Source: Clostridium guangxiense (GTDB lineage: Bacteria; Bacillota; Clostridia; Clostridiales; Clostridiaceae). Taken from it: DNA of 49,303 nucleotides. Both the position numbers and the translations under genes were made by a program. The stretch covers positions 61,883 to 111,185 of the forward strand of contig NZ_JAJNKE010000007.1 of NCBI RefSeq assembly GCF_021043395.1, written 5' to 3'. The notes beneath the pieces are model-generated. The model was not told the DNA's origin. It did no database searches and worked only from the letters and a program-made list of their open reading frames with translations. This document shows, one piece after another, positions 16,490 through 26,293 of this stretch (positions are counted from its first letter, which is position 1; every line of letters starts with the position of its first letter).

Positions 16490-17797
16490 ATGAAAAAAAT
16501 TAGAAGTTTAACCGCACTTGCCTGTGCATTAACTTTAACTACAGGATTGTTCACTGGCTGCGCAAGCAGTAGTGGGGGAAGCGATTCTTCAAAAAAGGTT
16601 ACCGTAAATATATTTCAATTCAAAGTTGAATGTAAAGCTGCTCTTGATAAGGCTGTAAAGGATTACGAGTCAAGTCATAAGAATGTCACTATAAACGTAC
16701 AGACAGTTGGGGGCGGTCAAGATTATGGTGCCGCACTCAAAACAAAATTTGCTTCTGGTGATGAGCCAACAATATACAATATTGGCGGTCCACAAGATGT
16801 ACAAGATTGGAAAGCAAAACTTGAAGATTTATCGGATCAACCATGGGTTTCAAAAGCATATGATGGAACTTTAGATGCTGTTAAATCAGATGGAAAAATA
16901 TATGGTTTGCCATTTGATATGGAAGGTTACGGTTTTATATATAACAAATCTATATTCAAGAAAGCAGGTATTGATCCAGATTCAATAACCTCATATGCAG
17001 CTCTTGAAAAGGCAGTTACAACTTTAGATTCTAAGAAAAAAGATCTTGGACTTGACGCTGTATTTGGAACCGCTGGGAAAGAAACTTGGGTTGCAGGATT
17101 ACATGATTCAAATGTACCATTTGCATTAGAATTAAAAGATGGTGTATCTGCTTTCAAAGCAAAAACTATTAACTTTACTTATGCCGATGGCTTCAAGAAA
17201 TTACTAGATATACAAAATAAATATGCATACAAACCTGATGGAACAAATAAATCTATAAACAGTGTTGATTATTCAACTCAAGTTGAAAAGTTATTCTCCT
17301 TAGGTAAAGTTGCAATTATTGAACAAGGAAACTGGATTTATTCTACAGTTTCAGGAATTAACAAGGACATAGCTGATAATATGGGATTACTCCCAATGCC
17401 AATAGAGGGTGTTAAAGAAGATTCCGTACCTGTTGGTGTTCCTATGTACTGGGCTGTAAATTGTAAGAAAGACTCAGCAACAAAAAAAGCTGCAAAAGAC
17501 TTTTTAAATTGGCTTTACACATCTGACAAGGGTAAAAACATGATAATAAATGATTTTAAATTTATACCAGCATTAAAAGGTTATGATGCTTCAAACTTAC
17601 AACCTATAGATCCTATATCAAAAGAATTAACAAAGTACTCTAAAGCAGGCAAAACAATACCTTGGGTATTCATGGGATATCCTACTGGCTGGGGACAAAA
17701 CAAACTTGGCGCTGACATTCAAAAATACACTTCAGGTGATATGACTTGGGATCAATTAGTTAAAGATGCCAAAGATCAATGGGCCGCTACAAGGTAA
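16490..17797 (+). CDS. Maltodextrin-binding lipoprotein of an ABC importer
   Basis: A 435-residue extracellular solute-binding protein (family 1). The N-terminus is a lipoprotein signal with KKIR, a hydrophobic core and lipobox LFTGC (Cys24), followed by a Ser/Gly-rich linker. The mature part has features of sugar-binding MalE-like proteins: NIGGPQDVQDW, YGLPFDMEGYGFIYNKS and GVPMYWAVN. Start at 16490 with GGAGGG upstream; an earlier in-frame ATG overlaps the operator and has no ribosome site. The permease genes follow after a 394-bp gap filled with family A repeats, which may reduce their expression relative to the binding protein. Confidence 0.9.
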   Translation: MKKIRSLTALACALTLTTGLFTGCASSSGGSDSSKKVTVNIFQFKVECKAALDKAVKDYESSHKNVTINVQTVGGGQDYGAALKTKFASGDEPTIYNIGGPQDVQDWKAKLEDLSDQPWVSKAYDGTLDAVKSDGKIYGLPFDMEGYGFIYNKSIFKKAGIDPDSITSYAALEKAVTTLDSKKKDLGLDAVFGTAGKETWVAGLHDSNVPFALELKDGVSAFKAKTINFTYADGFKKLLDIQNKYAYKPDGTNKSINSVDYSTQVEKLFSLGKVAIIEQGNWIYSTVSGINKDIADNMGLLPMPIEGVKEDSVPVGVPMYWAVNCKKDSATKKAAKDFLNWLYTSDKGKNMIINDFKFIPALKGYDASNLQPIDPISKELTKYSKAGKTIPWVFMGYPTGWGQNKLGADIQKYTSGDMTWDQLVKDAKDQWAATR

Positions 17798-17798
17798 T

Positions 17799-17965
17799 CA
17801 TATACGAGGTTTGGGCGAAGCCCATTATCCTTCTAAAACAAAATGTTATGCTCTCTTTGCAATATACGAGGTTTGGGCGAAGCCCATTATCCTTCTAGAA
17901 CAAAATGTTATGCCATCTTCGTAATATACGAGGTTTGGGCGAAGCCCATTATCCTTCTAGAACCT
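17799..17965 (+). repeat. Family A repeat, three tandem 62-bp units
   Basis: Three units start near 17799, 17861 and 17923, period 62, each with TACGAGGTTTGGGCGAAGCC and then CATTATCCTTCT and an AACAAAATGTT dyad in the first two. The array begins right after the TAA of the binding-protein gene. The hairpin lacks a T tract, so it is not a classic terminator but could stabilise the upstream mRNA or attenuate read-through into the permeases. Confidence 0.85.
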
Positions 17966-18191
17966 CAAAAAAGCACTTTCTCAGTAACACCAAAGGCTGA
18001 GATTTGGTATCAACTATCATCAAGGGGTTTGGGCATAAACCCATTCCCCATATATATTTAATTCTTCTTTAATAACAACAATAGTAGTAACAAACCATTA
18101 CTAATTAAAAGTGTAGGGTTTTGATCATAAGCTCATTACCCTCCTGTAATAAATTGAATACATAGTTCAAAACCTATAAGGGGGAATTTTA
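17966..18191 (+). other. Rest of the malE-malF gap
   Basis: Contains a degenerate hairpin resembling family A (GGGGTTTGGGCATAAACCCA near 18016-18040, followed by CCCC) and another vaguely similar stretch at 18110-18150. Neither has a T tract. The permease ribosome site GGGGGAA ends the region. No gene is seen; a reading frame spanning 17843-18061 is made of repeat units. Confidence 0.5.
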
Positions 18192-19055
18192 ATGAAAAAA
18201 AAGAATTTATCATTTTGGTTATTCCTAGCTCCAGTTCTTATTGCCTATATAGTAGTTCAGCTTATACCGCTTGTTTCTGGAATATATTATTCATTTACAG
18301 ATTGGAATGGAATTGATTCAGATATAAAATGGACTGGTTTAAAAAATTATGCTAAGGCCTTTAAAGATCCAACCTTTATGCATTCATTTTTATTTACATT
18401 AAAATTTACGGTATTATCTCTTATCGTACTAAATTGTATTGGCTTTGGCTTAGCACTTTTAGTTACAAGAAAATCTAAATTAAATAACATTCTAAGAACA
18501 ATATTCTTTATGCCAAACTTAATAGGAGGACTTATACTTGGATTTATATGGCAATTTATATTTATACAAGTATTTGCAGCAATTGGTACAGCTACCCACA
18601 CAAAATGGCTTTTGGGTTGGCTTTCAACTAGTAGTACTGGTCTAGCTGGTCTTGTTATAATTATGGCATGGCAAATGTCCGGATACCTAATGGTAATTTA
18701 TATATCATCCTTGCAAAACATTCCTGCTGAAACACTGGAAGCTGCTGAAATTGACGGTGCTAATGCATGGCAAAAAATCAAGAACATAACAATACCATTA
18801 ATAAGACCAGCATTCACTGTAAGTATTTTTCTCACCCTTTCAAATTGCTTTAAATTATATGATCAAAACTTGTCTTTAACAGCTGGCGGTCCTGCAAATT
18901 CAACTGAAATGCTTGCAATGAACATCTACAATACAGCTTTTCAGTTTAACCTTATGGGGGTTGCCCAAGCAAAAGCAGTTATATTCTTTTTACTTGTAGG
19001 CGCCGTTTCCCTAACACAAGTATATTTCTCAAAAAAAGGTGAGGTGGAAGTATAA
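18192..19055 (+). CDS. Sugar ABC transporter permease, MalF type
   Basis: A 287-residue inner-membrane permease with six predicted helices. The EAA loop that contacts the ATPase reads EAAEIDGANAWQKIKNITIP (about 182-201). The N-terminus FWLFLAPVLIAYIVVQLIPL and the FTDWNGI segment are typical of the MalF/UgpA group for oligosaccharides. A GGGGGAA ribosome site precedes the ATG. Its stop overlaps the next permease start by one base (TAATG). With the binding lipoprotein and MalG-type partner it should import maltose or maltodextrins. No ATPase gene is present, so a shared MsmX-type ATPase encoded elsewhere is expected. Confidence 0.92.
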   Translation: MKKKNLSFWLFLAPVLIAYIVVQLIPLVSGIYYSFTDWNGIDSDIKWTGLKNYAKAFKDPTFMHSFLFTLKFTVLSLIVLNCIGFGLALLVTRKSKLNNILRTIFFMPNLIGGLILGFIWQFIFIQVFAAIGTATHTKWLLGWLSTSSTGLAGLVIIMAWQMSGYLMVIYISSLQNIPAETLEAAEIDGANAWQKIKNITIPLIRPAFTVSIFLTLSNCFKLYDQNLSLTAGGPANSTEMLAMNIYNTAFQFNLMGVAQAKAVIFFLLVGAVSLTQVYFSKKGEVEV

Positions 19056-19891
19056 TGGCTAAGAAGAACAAACATAAAATTAAAATTTCTTATTGTATTA
19101 TTTCTATAATAGGAATTGTAATGGCATTACTATTTTTATCTCCTTTCTATATAATTGTTGTAAACGCATTTAAGACAAAGGCCCAATTGTTTGCAAGTAC
19201 TCTTGCACTTCCAAAATCCATAATTGGGGCTAACTTTAAAGATGCATATAGGGAACTTGATTTTTTTAATTCTCTATTTCACTCTTTATTTATTACTATT
19301 GTCAGCGTCGCCATAATTATAATCTTTTCATCTATGGCCGCTTGGATGTTAGAGAGAACAAAGAGCAAAATAAGCAATATTATTTTAATGTTGTTCGTAG
19401 CTTCAATGATTGTTCCTTTTCAATCCGTAATGCTTCCGCTCATAAGATTAATGGGGAAATTACATTTTTTAAATGTAGGTGGATTAATTTTTATGTACCT
19501 TGGTTTTGGAGCTTCTCTATCAGTGTTCTTGTATCACGGATTTCTTAAAAGTATTCCAAAGGAACTTGATGAAGCCGCAGTACTAGATGGATGCAGCAAA
19601 TTTCAAACCTTCTGGTATATAATATTTCCTCTTTTAAAGCCTATGTCTGTAACTGTTTCAGTTCTAAACGTAGTATGGATCTGGAACGACTACCTACTTC
19701 CTTCACTAGTAATTAATAAGCCTAATACTATGACTATTCCATTAAAAACCTTCTTCTTCTTTGGAGAGTACACAAAGCAATGGAACTTAGCTTTAGCCGG
19801 ATTAATATTAGATATAATACCTGTTATTATTTTCTACTTCTTCGCACAAAAGCATATTATAAAATCCGTTACTGCTGGAAGTATAAAATAA
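19055..19891 (+). CDS. Sugar ABC transporter permease, MalG type
   Basis: A 278-residue membrane permease, partner of the preceding gene, with six predicted helices. The EAA motif reads ELDEAAVLDGCSKFQTFWYI (about 169-188), the typical place for MalG-type subunits. The SPFYIIVVNAFKT and AWMLERTKSK regions also fit. The ATG overlaps the MalF-type stop codon, so translation is coupled. A family B hairpin (19935-20044) follows and separates it from the convergent kamE. Confidence 0.92.
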   Translation: MAKKNKHKIKISYCIISIIGIVMALLFLSPFYIIVVNAFKTKAQLFASTLALPKSIIGANFKDAYRELDFFNSLFHSLFITIVSVAIIIIFSSMAAWMLERTKSKISNIILMLFVASMIVPFQSVMLPLIRLMGKLHFLNVGGLIFMYLGFGASLSVFLYHGFLKSIPKELDEAAVLDGCSKFQTFWYIIFPLLKPMSVTVSVLNVVWIWNDYLLPSLVINKPNTMTIPLKTFFFFGEYTKQWNLALAGLILDIIPVIIFYFFAQKHIIKSVTAGSIK

Positions 19892-19934
19892 AAAAAGCTA
19901 CGTAACAATATAGAAAAAATATTAAATAAAATTA

Positions 19935-20044
19935 ATAAATCTAAGATAAAAATATCCAAAATCCTAAGACGTTTCAATAACTCGCTAATCGCTCAGACAA
20001 ATTGAAACCTCTAAGTATTTTGGATATTTTTCTCTAAGATTTAT
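19935..20044. repeat. Family B nested hairpin element
   Basis: Bounded by ATAAATCTAAG and its inverse CTAAGATTTAT. AAATATCCAAAAT pairs with ATTTTGGATATTT, and TTTCAAT with ATTGAAA, around an apical CTCGCTAATCGCTC region. The copy at 32347-32457 has the same plan with different stem bases. It lies between the convergent malG-type and kamE genes and could act as a bidirectional terminator. Confidence 0.75.
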
Positions 20045-20099
20045 AAAATTTTATTTAAACAGTTTCTTCAATATTGTTGCTTCACTTACGGCCTTCACT

Positions 20100-20888
20100 T
20101 CATACCAGCTTCCTGTTCACAATCTCAGTTACTGCAAAAGTTGCTACATCTTCCGCAAACTTTCCTGGACCAAAACCTGCATCATATCCAAGTTCCTTTG
20201 CAAGTTCATGAGTTATTCTAGCGCCGCCGCAGGCAAGTACAACCTTATCTCTAATTCCTTCTGCTTCAAGTATTTCAACTAAATTCACAAGGTTTTTTAT
20301 GTGAACATTTTTTTGAGTTACGGTTTGAGAAACTAAAAGCACATCCGCCTTAAGTTCTATTGCCTTCTTTACAAAGTCCTCATTTTCAACCTGACTTCCA
20401 AGATTGTAAGCTTCTATCATGTCGTACCTTTCAAGTCCATAGTGTCCCGCATAGCCTTTCATATTCATTATTGCATCTATACCTACAGTATGGGCATCCG
20501 TACCTGTACTTGCTCCAACCACTACAATTTTTCTCTTTATATTTTCTTTTATATATTTATCAACTTCACTCATGGACATTGTATCTACATCAACAGTTTG
20601 AACTACTATACCTGTGTAATCAACAGTGTGCTTAAGAGAACCATATAAAACATAAAAGGTAAAGTTTTTATCAAGCTTTTTATGACAAACAACATCGATA
20701 TCATCAAGCCCCATTTTCTTAGCTAAAATTCTTGCTGACTCCGTCGACTTTTCGGAATCAGAAAGAGGAAGTGTAAAACTAACTTGAACCTTACCATCAT
20801 TCATCGTATCTCCATATGGTCTTACTTTTGTTAAATCTAATGTTTTATCAAACTCTTTTTTCTCAAGAGAATATAAACCTCCACTCAC
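20100..20888 (-). CDS. kamE: Lysine 5,6-aminomutase beta subunit
   Basis: A 262-residue subunit of the B12- and PLP-dependent enzyme that moves the terminal amino group of beta-lysine to give 3,5-diaminohexanoate. The cobalamin motif DAHTVG with the preceding GASTGT and the later LACGGARI identify a base-off B12 Rossmann domain (about 120-255). The N-terminal domain contains SLKHTVDYTG and contributes to PLP binding. It starts with GTG, with GGAGAG 7 nt upstream, 18 nt after kamD. It is the last gene of the lysine fermentation cluster. Confidence 0.95.
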   Translation of the reverse strand: MSGGLYSLEKKEFDKTLDLTKVRPYGDTMNDGKVQVSFTLPLSDSEKSTESARILAKKMGLDDIDVVCHKKLDKNFTFYVLYGSLKHTVDYTGIVVQTVDVDTMSMSEVDKYIKENIKRKIVVVGASTGTDAHTVGIDAIMNMKGYAGHYGLERYDMIEAYNLGSQVENEDFVKKAIELKADVLLVSQTVTQKNVHIKNLVNLVEILEAEGIRDKVVLACGGARITHELAKELGYDAGFGPGKFAEDVATFAVTEIVNRKLV

Positions 20889-20906
20889 AATGCATCTCTC
20901 CTTTCA

Positions 20907-22457
20907 TTATTTATTTAGCATTAAGTCCAAAAATGGGTTAAAGTATTCTTCAGATTTTTCAAAAACTCCATCAAGACCTTTGCCCATGTCTCTTCCTCTT
21001 CTTATCCCTGCAAAAGCACCTTTTTCAAGGGTATTAAAAATTCCATCTCTCTCTATTTCCTTTAAAAGTTCATAGGATTTTTTAAGCACAAAATCTGCTC
21101 TCTTTTGAATAATGCCTTCTTCTTTAAATTCTATCTCATCTCCAAGAGATTTCATTGCCTTTGAAACATAAGAGGCATTTTCAATAGAAAGGGCTCTATC
21201 CGACATAAAAGGAGTGTGAATTGCTTCTGTTAACATTCCAAGAAGGTGAATTCTCTGGTTTGTCAAAACAGTGATCATATTAAATAAAGTATCCTGAACG
21301 TGGCCCCTAAATATGTTTCCTGTCATGTACTTTGTTGGAGGCATATATTTAAGAGGGGCTTTAGGGAATATCTCCCTTGACATTTGTGCCTGCGAAAGCT
21401 CATACACAAAGGAATTTTCAAGCTCTGGGTCCATTTCAAAAGCATGACCAAGTCCCATTTGTTCTTCTTTTAAACCTGCCATAAGTGCAAACTGCTCATT
21501 TATAAATTGTGAAGATAAAACTGTGTGAGCTTCTTCATAGGCATCTGACGTAGTTAAATAATTGTCCTCCCCTGTATTTATGACTACTCCTGCATAACCG
21601 TTTATTACCCGTGAAAAATATTGATCTACAAAGGTTCTCTGCATGTTTATATCTCTAAAAAGTATTCCATACAAAGCATCATTTAGCATTACATCAAGCC
21701 TCTCAAGGGCTCCCATCGCTGCAATTTCTGGCATACAAAGTCCAGAACAGTAATTACAAAGTCTTATATATCTTTTAAGCTCGGCTCCAACATCATCAAG
21801 TGCCTTCCTCATAAGCTTGAAATTTTCCTGCGTTGCATAGGTTCCCCCGAAACCTTCCGTTGTAGCACCATATGGAACATAGTCAAGAAGGCTTTGAGCT
21901 GTAGTCCTTATAACTGCAATTATGTCTGCTCCCTGCTTAGCTGCTGCAACTGCCTGAGTTATATCCTCATATATATTTCCTGTTGCCACTATTACATATA
22001 AAAGTGGACCTTTTTTGTCCCCATAGGAATTTAAAAATTTATTTCTCTTTTCCCTATTCACCTTTATTCTTTCAACTGTTTTCTTTGCAATGGTCATGGC
22101 ATTATCCATAGTCAAAAATATATCTTTTGAATTAAAATCCGTTAAATTTAAAGTTCCATTAGAAACCTTCTTAGCTATCTCCTGCATTGAAAGTCCTGTG
22201 CTTAGCTGAGCATTGCTCAAATAATAAGCTGCACCCTTTGATAGTCTATTTCCCTTTTTTATATTTTCAACCACTACATTTGGAAGTGGTATATTTTCCT
22301 CATTAACTCCATCTATTCCAAAAAGTCTGCATATAGTTCTTTCAACGGAAACTGTGGTATTTTTATCGATAAAATTTTGAACCTCTGCTGCTATATTGTG
22401 AGCACAATTTCTAGCCTTATTAACTGTGTTGAAATCAAGATTAAGCTTACTTTTCAT
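20907..22457 (-). CDS. kamD: Lysine 5,6-aminomutase alpha subunit
   Basis: A 516-residue TIM-barrel subunit carrying the adenosylcobalamin and PLP active site of the D-lysine/beta-lysine aminomutase. Segments such as YVIVATGNIYEDITQAVAAA, YVPYGATTEGFGGTYATQE and NYCSGLCMPEIAAMGALERL are characteristic and length is as in the clostridial enzyme. The start at 22457 follows GGAGGGG and lies 2 nt past the kamC stop; upstream in-frame codons overlap kamC and have no ribosome site. It works with KamE as a tetramer. Confidence 0.95.
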   Translation of the reverse strand: MKSKLNLDFNTVNKARNCAHNIAAEVQNFIDKNTTVSVERTICRLFGIDGVNEENIPLPNVVVENIKKGNRLSKGAAYYLSNAQLSTGLSMQEIAKKVSNGTLNLTDFNSKDIFLTMDNAMTIAKKTVERIKVNREKRNKFLNSYGDKKGPLLYVIVATGNIYEDITQAVAAAKQGADIIAVIRTTAQSLLDYVPYGATTEGFGGTYATQENFKLMRKALDDVGAELKRYIRLCNYCSGLCMPEIAAMGALERLDVMLNDALYGILFRDINMQRTFVDQYFSRVINGYAGVVINTGEDNYLTTSDAYEEAHTVLSSQFINEQFALMAGLKEEQMGLGHAFEMDPELENSFVYELSQAQMSREIFPKAPLKYMPPTKYMTGNIFRGHVQDTLFNMITVLTNQRIHLLGMLTEAIHTPFMSDRALSIENASYVSKAMKSLGDEIEFKEEGIIQKRADFVLKKSYELLKEIERDGIFNTLEKGAFAGIRRGRDMGKGLDGVFEKSEEYFNPFLDLMLNK

Positions 22458-22459
22458 CC

Positions 22460-23896
22460 TTACCCCTCCTCGTAAAATTCCCTTGCTGTATTTATTATTT
22501 CGTTGTCTAATCCCATAAGTGTACATATATTAAGTGCATCTTTAGGAATAGCAGTGCCTTTTTCAACCTTTTCAAGAGAATAATCCATATATCTATTTAT
22601 GAGCATTAAAAATTCTTCTTCTTTTTCAATGTCCTTTATAACGCTGATGTCTACATTTTTAAGACCTTTTACTTGATAATGAACGTCTGCAAAACTGCAC
22701 ACTCCGTCATAATGAGTAGAAAGTACGACTATAGAATCAAACTTGCCAAGATACTTAACAAGAGCTTTAGTTATATTGCTCCCCTCTTCTGGGTTTGTTC
22801 CACGTGCAAATTCGTCAAAAATTATAAAGCCTTTCTTATCCTTAAGTTCATCTAGAATCCTCTTAAGCTTAATAACCTCTCCGCCAAAGGTACTAAGTCC
22901 ATTTTGAAGTGACTCTGCATCTTCACTTAAAAAGCACATAAAATCAAGGGGGGCAAATTCAAAGCTGTCTGCAAAAACATAAAAACCCATGTATGCAAGA
23001 AGATAGTTGAGTGCTGTTATGCTTAAAGCTACAGTTTTCCCCCCCATATTTGCCCCTGTAATAACTGTAGTTCCCTTTAAAAGTTCAAGGGTAATAGGCT
23101 TAAAACTGCCTCCCTTTTTCTCAACTTTATCTTTTACCATAGGATTTATGCCATTAACTATTTTTATCTTATTTGAAAGTACAGGTCTGCAAAGTTTGTA
23201 ATCAAATGCACATTGAGTTTTAGCTATGATAACATCTAGTTTTCCAAGCATATATGTGCTTTTAATTAATTTATCAGCATATTTTGATATTTCATTTGTG
23301 AGACTTTTTCTTATAGCAAACTCCTCTTCTTTTTCATGATTTACTACTTCTGCTCTATCCTTTAAAAGCTGTACTCTTTTACTGCTGTTCTTCTCTTTAT
23401 AAATAAACTTTTCTATTTTTCTTTTTTTATCTCTGATTTTAGATAACTTTATAGAATATTCATCATATATAAAAAAGCTTGAACTTCTATTTTCTATTGG
23501 ATTTAACAACTTATATATTTCATCAAAATCACATAGCTTAATCCCTTTTAAATTAAATTCAAATGCCTCATACAGATTATTTATTTCCGATGACAAAATA
23601 ACAAAATTTTTAATTTCAAACAGCTCAACCTCATCAAGGATATTCCCAGTTTTACTTCTCCTAAAAGTATTTTTTATATCTCTAAATCTCATAAGTATAT
23701 TTTCAAATTGGTCAAAACAGTTCTGTTTATTTATGCACTTTTCGATGTTTTCGTACTCATCTAAAAGTTCTTCTTTTGAAGTTATTGGCTTTAATGCTGC
23801 AAAAGTTTCCTTTCCAAACACACTTGAAACATTGAATCTATCCATTACATAATAAAATCCTATTTTTTTCTTAGCTTTATCCTCTAAAAATGTCAT
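22460..23896 (-). CDS. kamC: MutS-like ATPase of the lysine fermentation cluster (KamC type)
   Basis: A 478-residue protein with only the core and ATPase parts of MutS; the mismatch-recognition domain is missing. The Walker A motif GANMGGKT is at 281-288, Walker B IIFDEFARGTNP around 358-368, and the STHYDG signature near 395. Proteins of this kind are conserved in lysine fermentation clusters and have been suggested to help reactivate the aminomutase; that role is not proved. It is flanked by kamB (4-nt ATGA overlap) and kamD (2-nt gap), so it is translationally tied to the mutase. A DNA repair role is unlikely in this setting. Confidence 0.85.
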   Translation of the reverse strand: MTFLEDKAKKKIGFYYVMDRFNVSSVFGKETFAALKPITSKEELLDEYENIEKCINKQNCFDQFENILMRFRDIKNTFRRSKTGNILDEVELFEIKNFVILSSEINNLYEAFEFNLKGIKLCDFDEIYKLLNPIENRSSSFFIYDEYSIKLSKIRDKKRKIEKFIYKEKNSSKRVQLLKDRAEVVNHEKEEEFAIRKSLTNEISKYADKLIKSTYMLGKLDVIIAKTQCAFDYKLCRPVLSNKIKIVNGINPMVKDKVEKKGGSFKPITLELLKGTTVITGANMGGKTVALSITALNYLLAYMGFYVFADSFEFAPLDFMCFLSEDAESLQNGLSTFGGEVIKLKRILDELKDKKGFIIFDEFARGTNPEEGSNITKALVKYLGKFDSIVVLSTHYDGVCSFADVHYQVKGLKNVDISVIKDIEKEEEFLMLINRYMDYSLEKVEKGTAIPKDALNICTLMGLDNEIINTAREFYEEG

Positions 23897-24945
23897 TCTA
23901 TCACATCCATATCAAATTGCTTTACATTAAAAATAGGTATATTAATTTCGTTTTTTAACTTCATATATATATCCTCATACTCAAGTACAATTCCTTCTGA
24001 TGACCAAGGATTAACACTTATTCCAGCTAAATTTATATTATCTACTGCTCTTATTATTCCACCTTTCAACACGAATCTATCATAGGTACTCTTTTTCATA
24101 AAAACTTTTGTAGCATCCTCCACAACAAAAGCAGCTTTTTTAACTTTAAAATCTGAATTAAGTATTTCTGTCATAAACTTATCCGTAACTATACCTTTTA
24201 TAAATACATATTTTAAATCACCACTATAACTTGAAATAACCTCTTTATACGCGTTTATTGAAGTATTGGCATGGCTCTTCTCAATGTAATCTTCATATAC
24301 AAAAGCAACTCTGGTTTCTTTCATTGTTTTTTCATAAAGTTCTATAACCTTTGAATCAGCCTTAGTAATTGAAAATAATGAAACTAAATTTTCTGTTTCC
24401 TCTACTAATTTAAAAATATTATGAGAAAAAGCTGCACCAATGCAGAGTACTACTACTTCTGTAACTGTTGGCGCTGCAAAACTTTTTCTTGAAAGTGCTC
24501 CATCTACAATAGTAAACTCCGCACCGCATTTCTTTAACGCATCTATTACAGCTTTTATTTTCTCTTTAGTTGATGGTCCTGCTATCTCGAGAAATCCAGA
24601 AGTGATGCTTTCTGCAATAACTATATTTCCAAGAGGTGTACTTATATCCATAACCCCAATTATTTTAAAAGTAGCATCACTTTTTAAAATCATGCTTTTA
24701 GCAGTAGCTACGAGAGTTCCAGTTTTAACGTATATCCTTGGTTTATGGGTAAAGGTTACTGCATCCTGTTCCTCCCCATCTCTTCCTATAGACGTTATGG
24801 CAAGCTTTTTATTTTTTAAAGCCTTCATAATAAAATTAAGCGTTGTAGTTTTACCTGTATTTTTTTCAAGCCCTATAATTGATAGTGTCTTATACTGAGA
24901 AATTCTTTGAATAAAATTTTCAAATTCCTTATATTTCTGCGCCAT
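23893..24945 (-). CDS. kamB: P-loop protein of the lysine fermentation cluster (KamB type)
   Basis: A 350-residue protein with an N-terminal Walker A motif, GLEKNTGKT (25-33), like small ATP/GTP-binding chaperones. The rest has no recognised catalytic motif. It is found next to the MutS-like protein in lysine-fermenting bacteria, and the pair may form a reactivase that removes damaged cobalamin from KamDE. It overlaps kamA by 17 nt and kamC by 4 nt, implying tight coexpression. Function is inferred from conserved neighbourhood. Confidence 0.8.
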   Translation of the reverse strand: MAQKYKEFENFIQRISQYKTLSIIGLEKNTGKTTTLNFIMKALKNKKLAITSIGRDGEEQDAVTFTHKPRIYVKTGTLVATAKSMILKSDATFKIIGVMDISTPLGNIVIAESITSGFLEIAGPSTKEKIKAVIDALKKCGAEFTIVDGALSRKSFAAPTVTEVVVLCIGAAFSHNIFKLVEETENLVSLFSITKADSKVIELYEKTMKETRVAFVYEDYIEKSHANTSINAYKEVISSYSGDLKYVFIKGIVTDKFMTEILNSDFKVKKAAFVVEDATKVFMKKSTYDRFVLKGGIIRAVDNINLAGISVNPWSSEGIVLEYEDIYMKLKNEINIPIFNVKQFDMDVIE

Positions 24946-26209
24946 TATTACTCTCTTTATATTTTTCTATTCTTATTTCTCTATCTAGGTTTTCTGGCTC
25001 TATTGACATTTTTTCTCCACTTAAAAGCGCCGAAATTCCTATTTGATGAATCTTTTTCTTACCTCTACAGACCTCACAGTGACAGTCTGGAGAATAGTTT
25101 TTAGGTTCCTTATAAGTTGTTATAACACCTTCAAAATTTCTTAGTATGAGCCTATCATTGCTTTGGCTTATAACATAATTAGGCATTACAGGTATCTTTC
25201 CGCCTCCACCTGGAGCATCTACAACAAAAGTAGGGACACAGTATCCAGAGGTATGTCCTCTAAGTCCTTCTATTATTTCAATTCCCTTTGATACGGGAGT
25301 CCTGAAATGTCCAAGTCCCATTGATAAATCACATTGATAAATGTAGTATGGTCTTACTCTTATTCTTACAAGCTCATTTACAAGCTTTCTCATTACATGA
25401 ACACAGTCATTTACTCCCTTTAAAAGCACAGATTGATTTCCAAGTGGTATTCCTGCATCTGCAATAGCCTCACAAGCTCTTTTAGACTCCTCTGTTATTT
25501 CATTTTGATGGTTAAAATGAGTGTTTATCCATATTGGGTGATATTTCTTTAGCATATTTAAAAGCTTAGGTGTTATTCTCTGAGGCATAACCACTGGCAC
25601 TCTTGAACCAATTCTAATTATTTCAACATGCTTTATAGCTCTTAATTTCTTTATTATATATTCAAGGAAATCATCGTCTACTAAAAGAGCATCCCCTCCA
25701 GACAAAAGTACATCTCTTACTTCTGGTGTTGCTGCTATATAATCAATGCATTTATCTATTTGCTCCATAGAAAGACAGCTATCAGTATGTCCTGCAAACC
25801 TTCTTCTTGTGCAGTGTCTGCAGTACATTGAGCACTGATTTGTTATGAGCAGTAAAACTCTATCTGGATACCTATGAGTTAAACCAGGTACTGGAGAATC
25901 TCCATCTTCGTGAAGAGGATCAACTAAATCTCCTGGCGAAATAGTAAGTTCATCTACAGTTGGTATTGCCTGTTTTCTTATTGGGTCAAACTCATCCTCT
26001 GGATTTATCAAAGAAAGATAATACGGTGTTATAGCCATTCTAAATTTTTGAAGACACTTTTTAGCTCCTTCTTCCTCTTCCTTTGTAAGTTTAATATATT
26101 TTTTAAGTTCATCTACATTTTCTATTCTATTTTTAACCTGCCATTTCCAATCATTCCAATCACTATCTGGCACATCTTTAAAAAGTTCAAATCTTCTACT
26201 CTTGTTCAC
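24929..26209 (-). CDS. kamA: L-lysine 2,3-aminomutase
   Basis: A 426-residue radical SAM enzyme converting L-lysine to L-beta-lysine, the first step of lysine fermentation. The cluster motif CSMYCRHC (about 134-141) and the PLP lysine in [13 protein letters not shown] are intact, and the C-terminal CHCEVC supplies the zinc-site cysteines of the clostridial enzyme. It starts with GTG (26207-26209), with GGGGGG about 8 nt upstream. A heptad-armed repeat separates it from kdd upstream. It overlaps kamB by 17 nt. Confidence 0.96.
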   Translation of the reverse strand: MNKSRRFELFKDVPDSDWNDWKWQVKNRIENVDELKKYIKLTKEEEEGAKKCLQKFRMAITPYYLSLINPEDEFDPIRKQAIPTVDELTISPGDLVDPLHEDGDSPVPGLTHRYPDRVLLLITNQCSMYCRHCTRRRFAGHTDSCLSMEQIDKCIDYIAATPEVRDVLLSGGDALLVDDDFLEYIIKKLRAIKHVEIIRIGSRVPVVMPQRITPKLLNMLKKYHPIWINTHFNHQNEITEESKRACEAIADAGIPLGNQSVLLKGVNDCVHVMRKLVNELVRIRVRPYYIYQCDLSMGLGHFRTPVSKGIEIIEGLRGHTSGYCVPTFVVDAPGGGGKIPVMPNYVISQSNDRLILRNFEGVITTYKEPKNYSPDCHCEVCRGKKKIHQIGISALLSGEKMSIEPENLDREIRIEKYKESNNGAEI

Positions 26210-26293
26210 TGTAAACCCCCCCGATTTTTGTGTATACCCGTAATATTTAGATTCTAAATATTGCGGCGTTGCAAGTAATTTTTAAAATATGAG

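Noticed and set aside
17799-17965. Possible CRISPR array (regularly spaced repeats)
   Set aside because: Units are almost identical over the full 62 bp, with no unique spacers and no cas genes nearby. It is a simple tandem repeat.
17843-18061. 72-codon reading frame on the plus strand
   Set aside because: It runs through family A repeat units, giving the same peptide motif repeated, and has no ribosome site.
20360-20648. Plus-strand frames opposite kamE
   Set aside because: Leucine- and tyrosine-rich translations of the antisense strand; the sense strand has the B12 motif.
22460-23896. DNA mismatch repair MutS or MutS2
   Set aside because: Lacks the mismatch-binding and Smr domains and overlaps kam genes; the lysine cluster MutS-like protein fits better.
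24440-24898. 152-codon plus-strand frame opposite kamB
   Set aside because: No ribosome site and antisense to a conserved P-loop gene.
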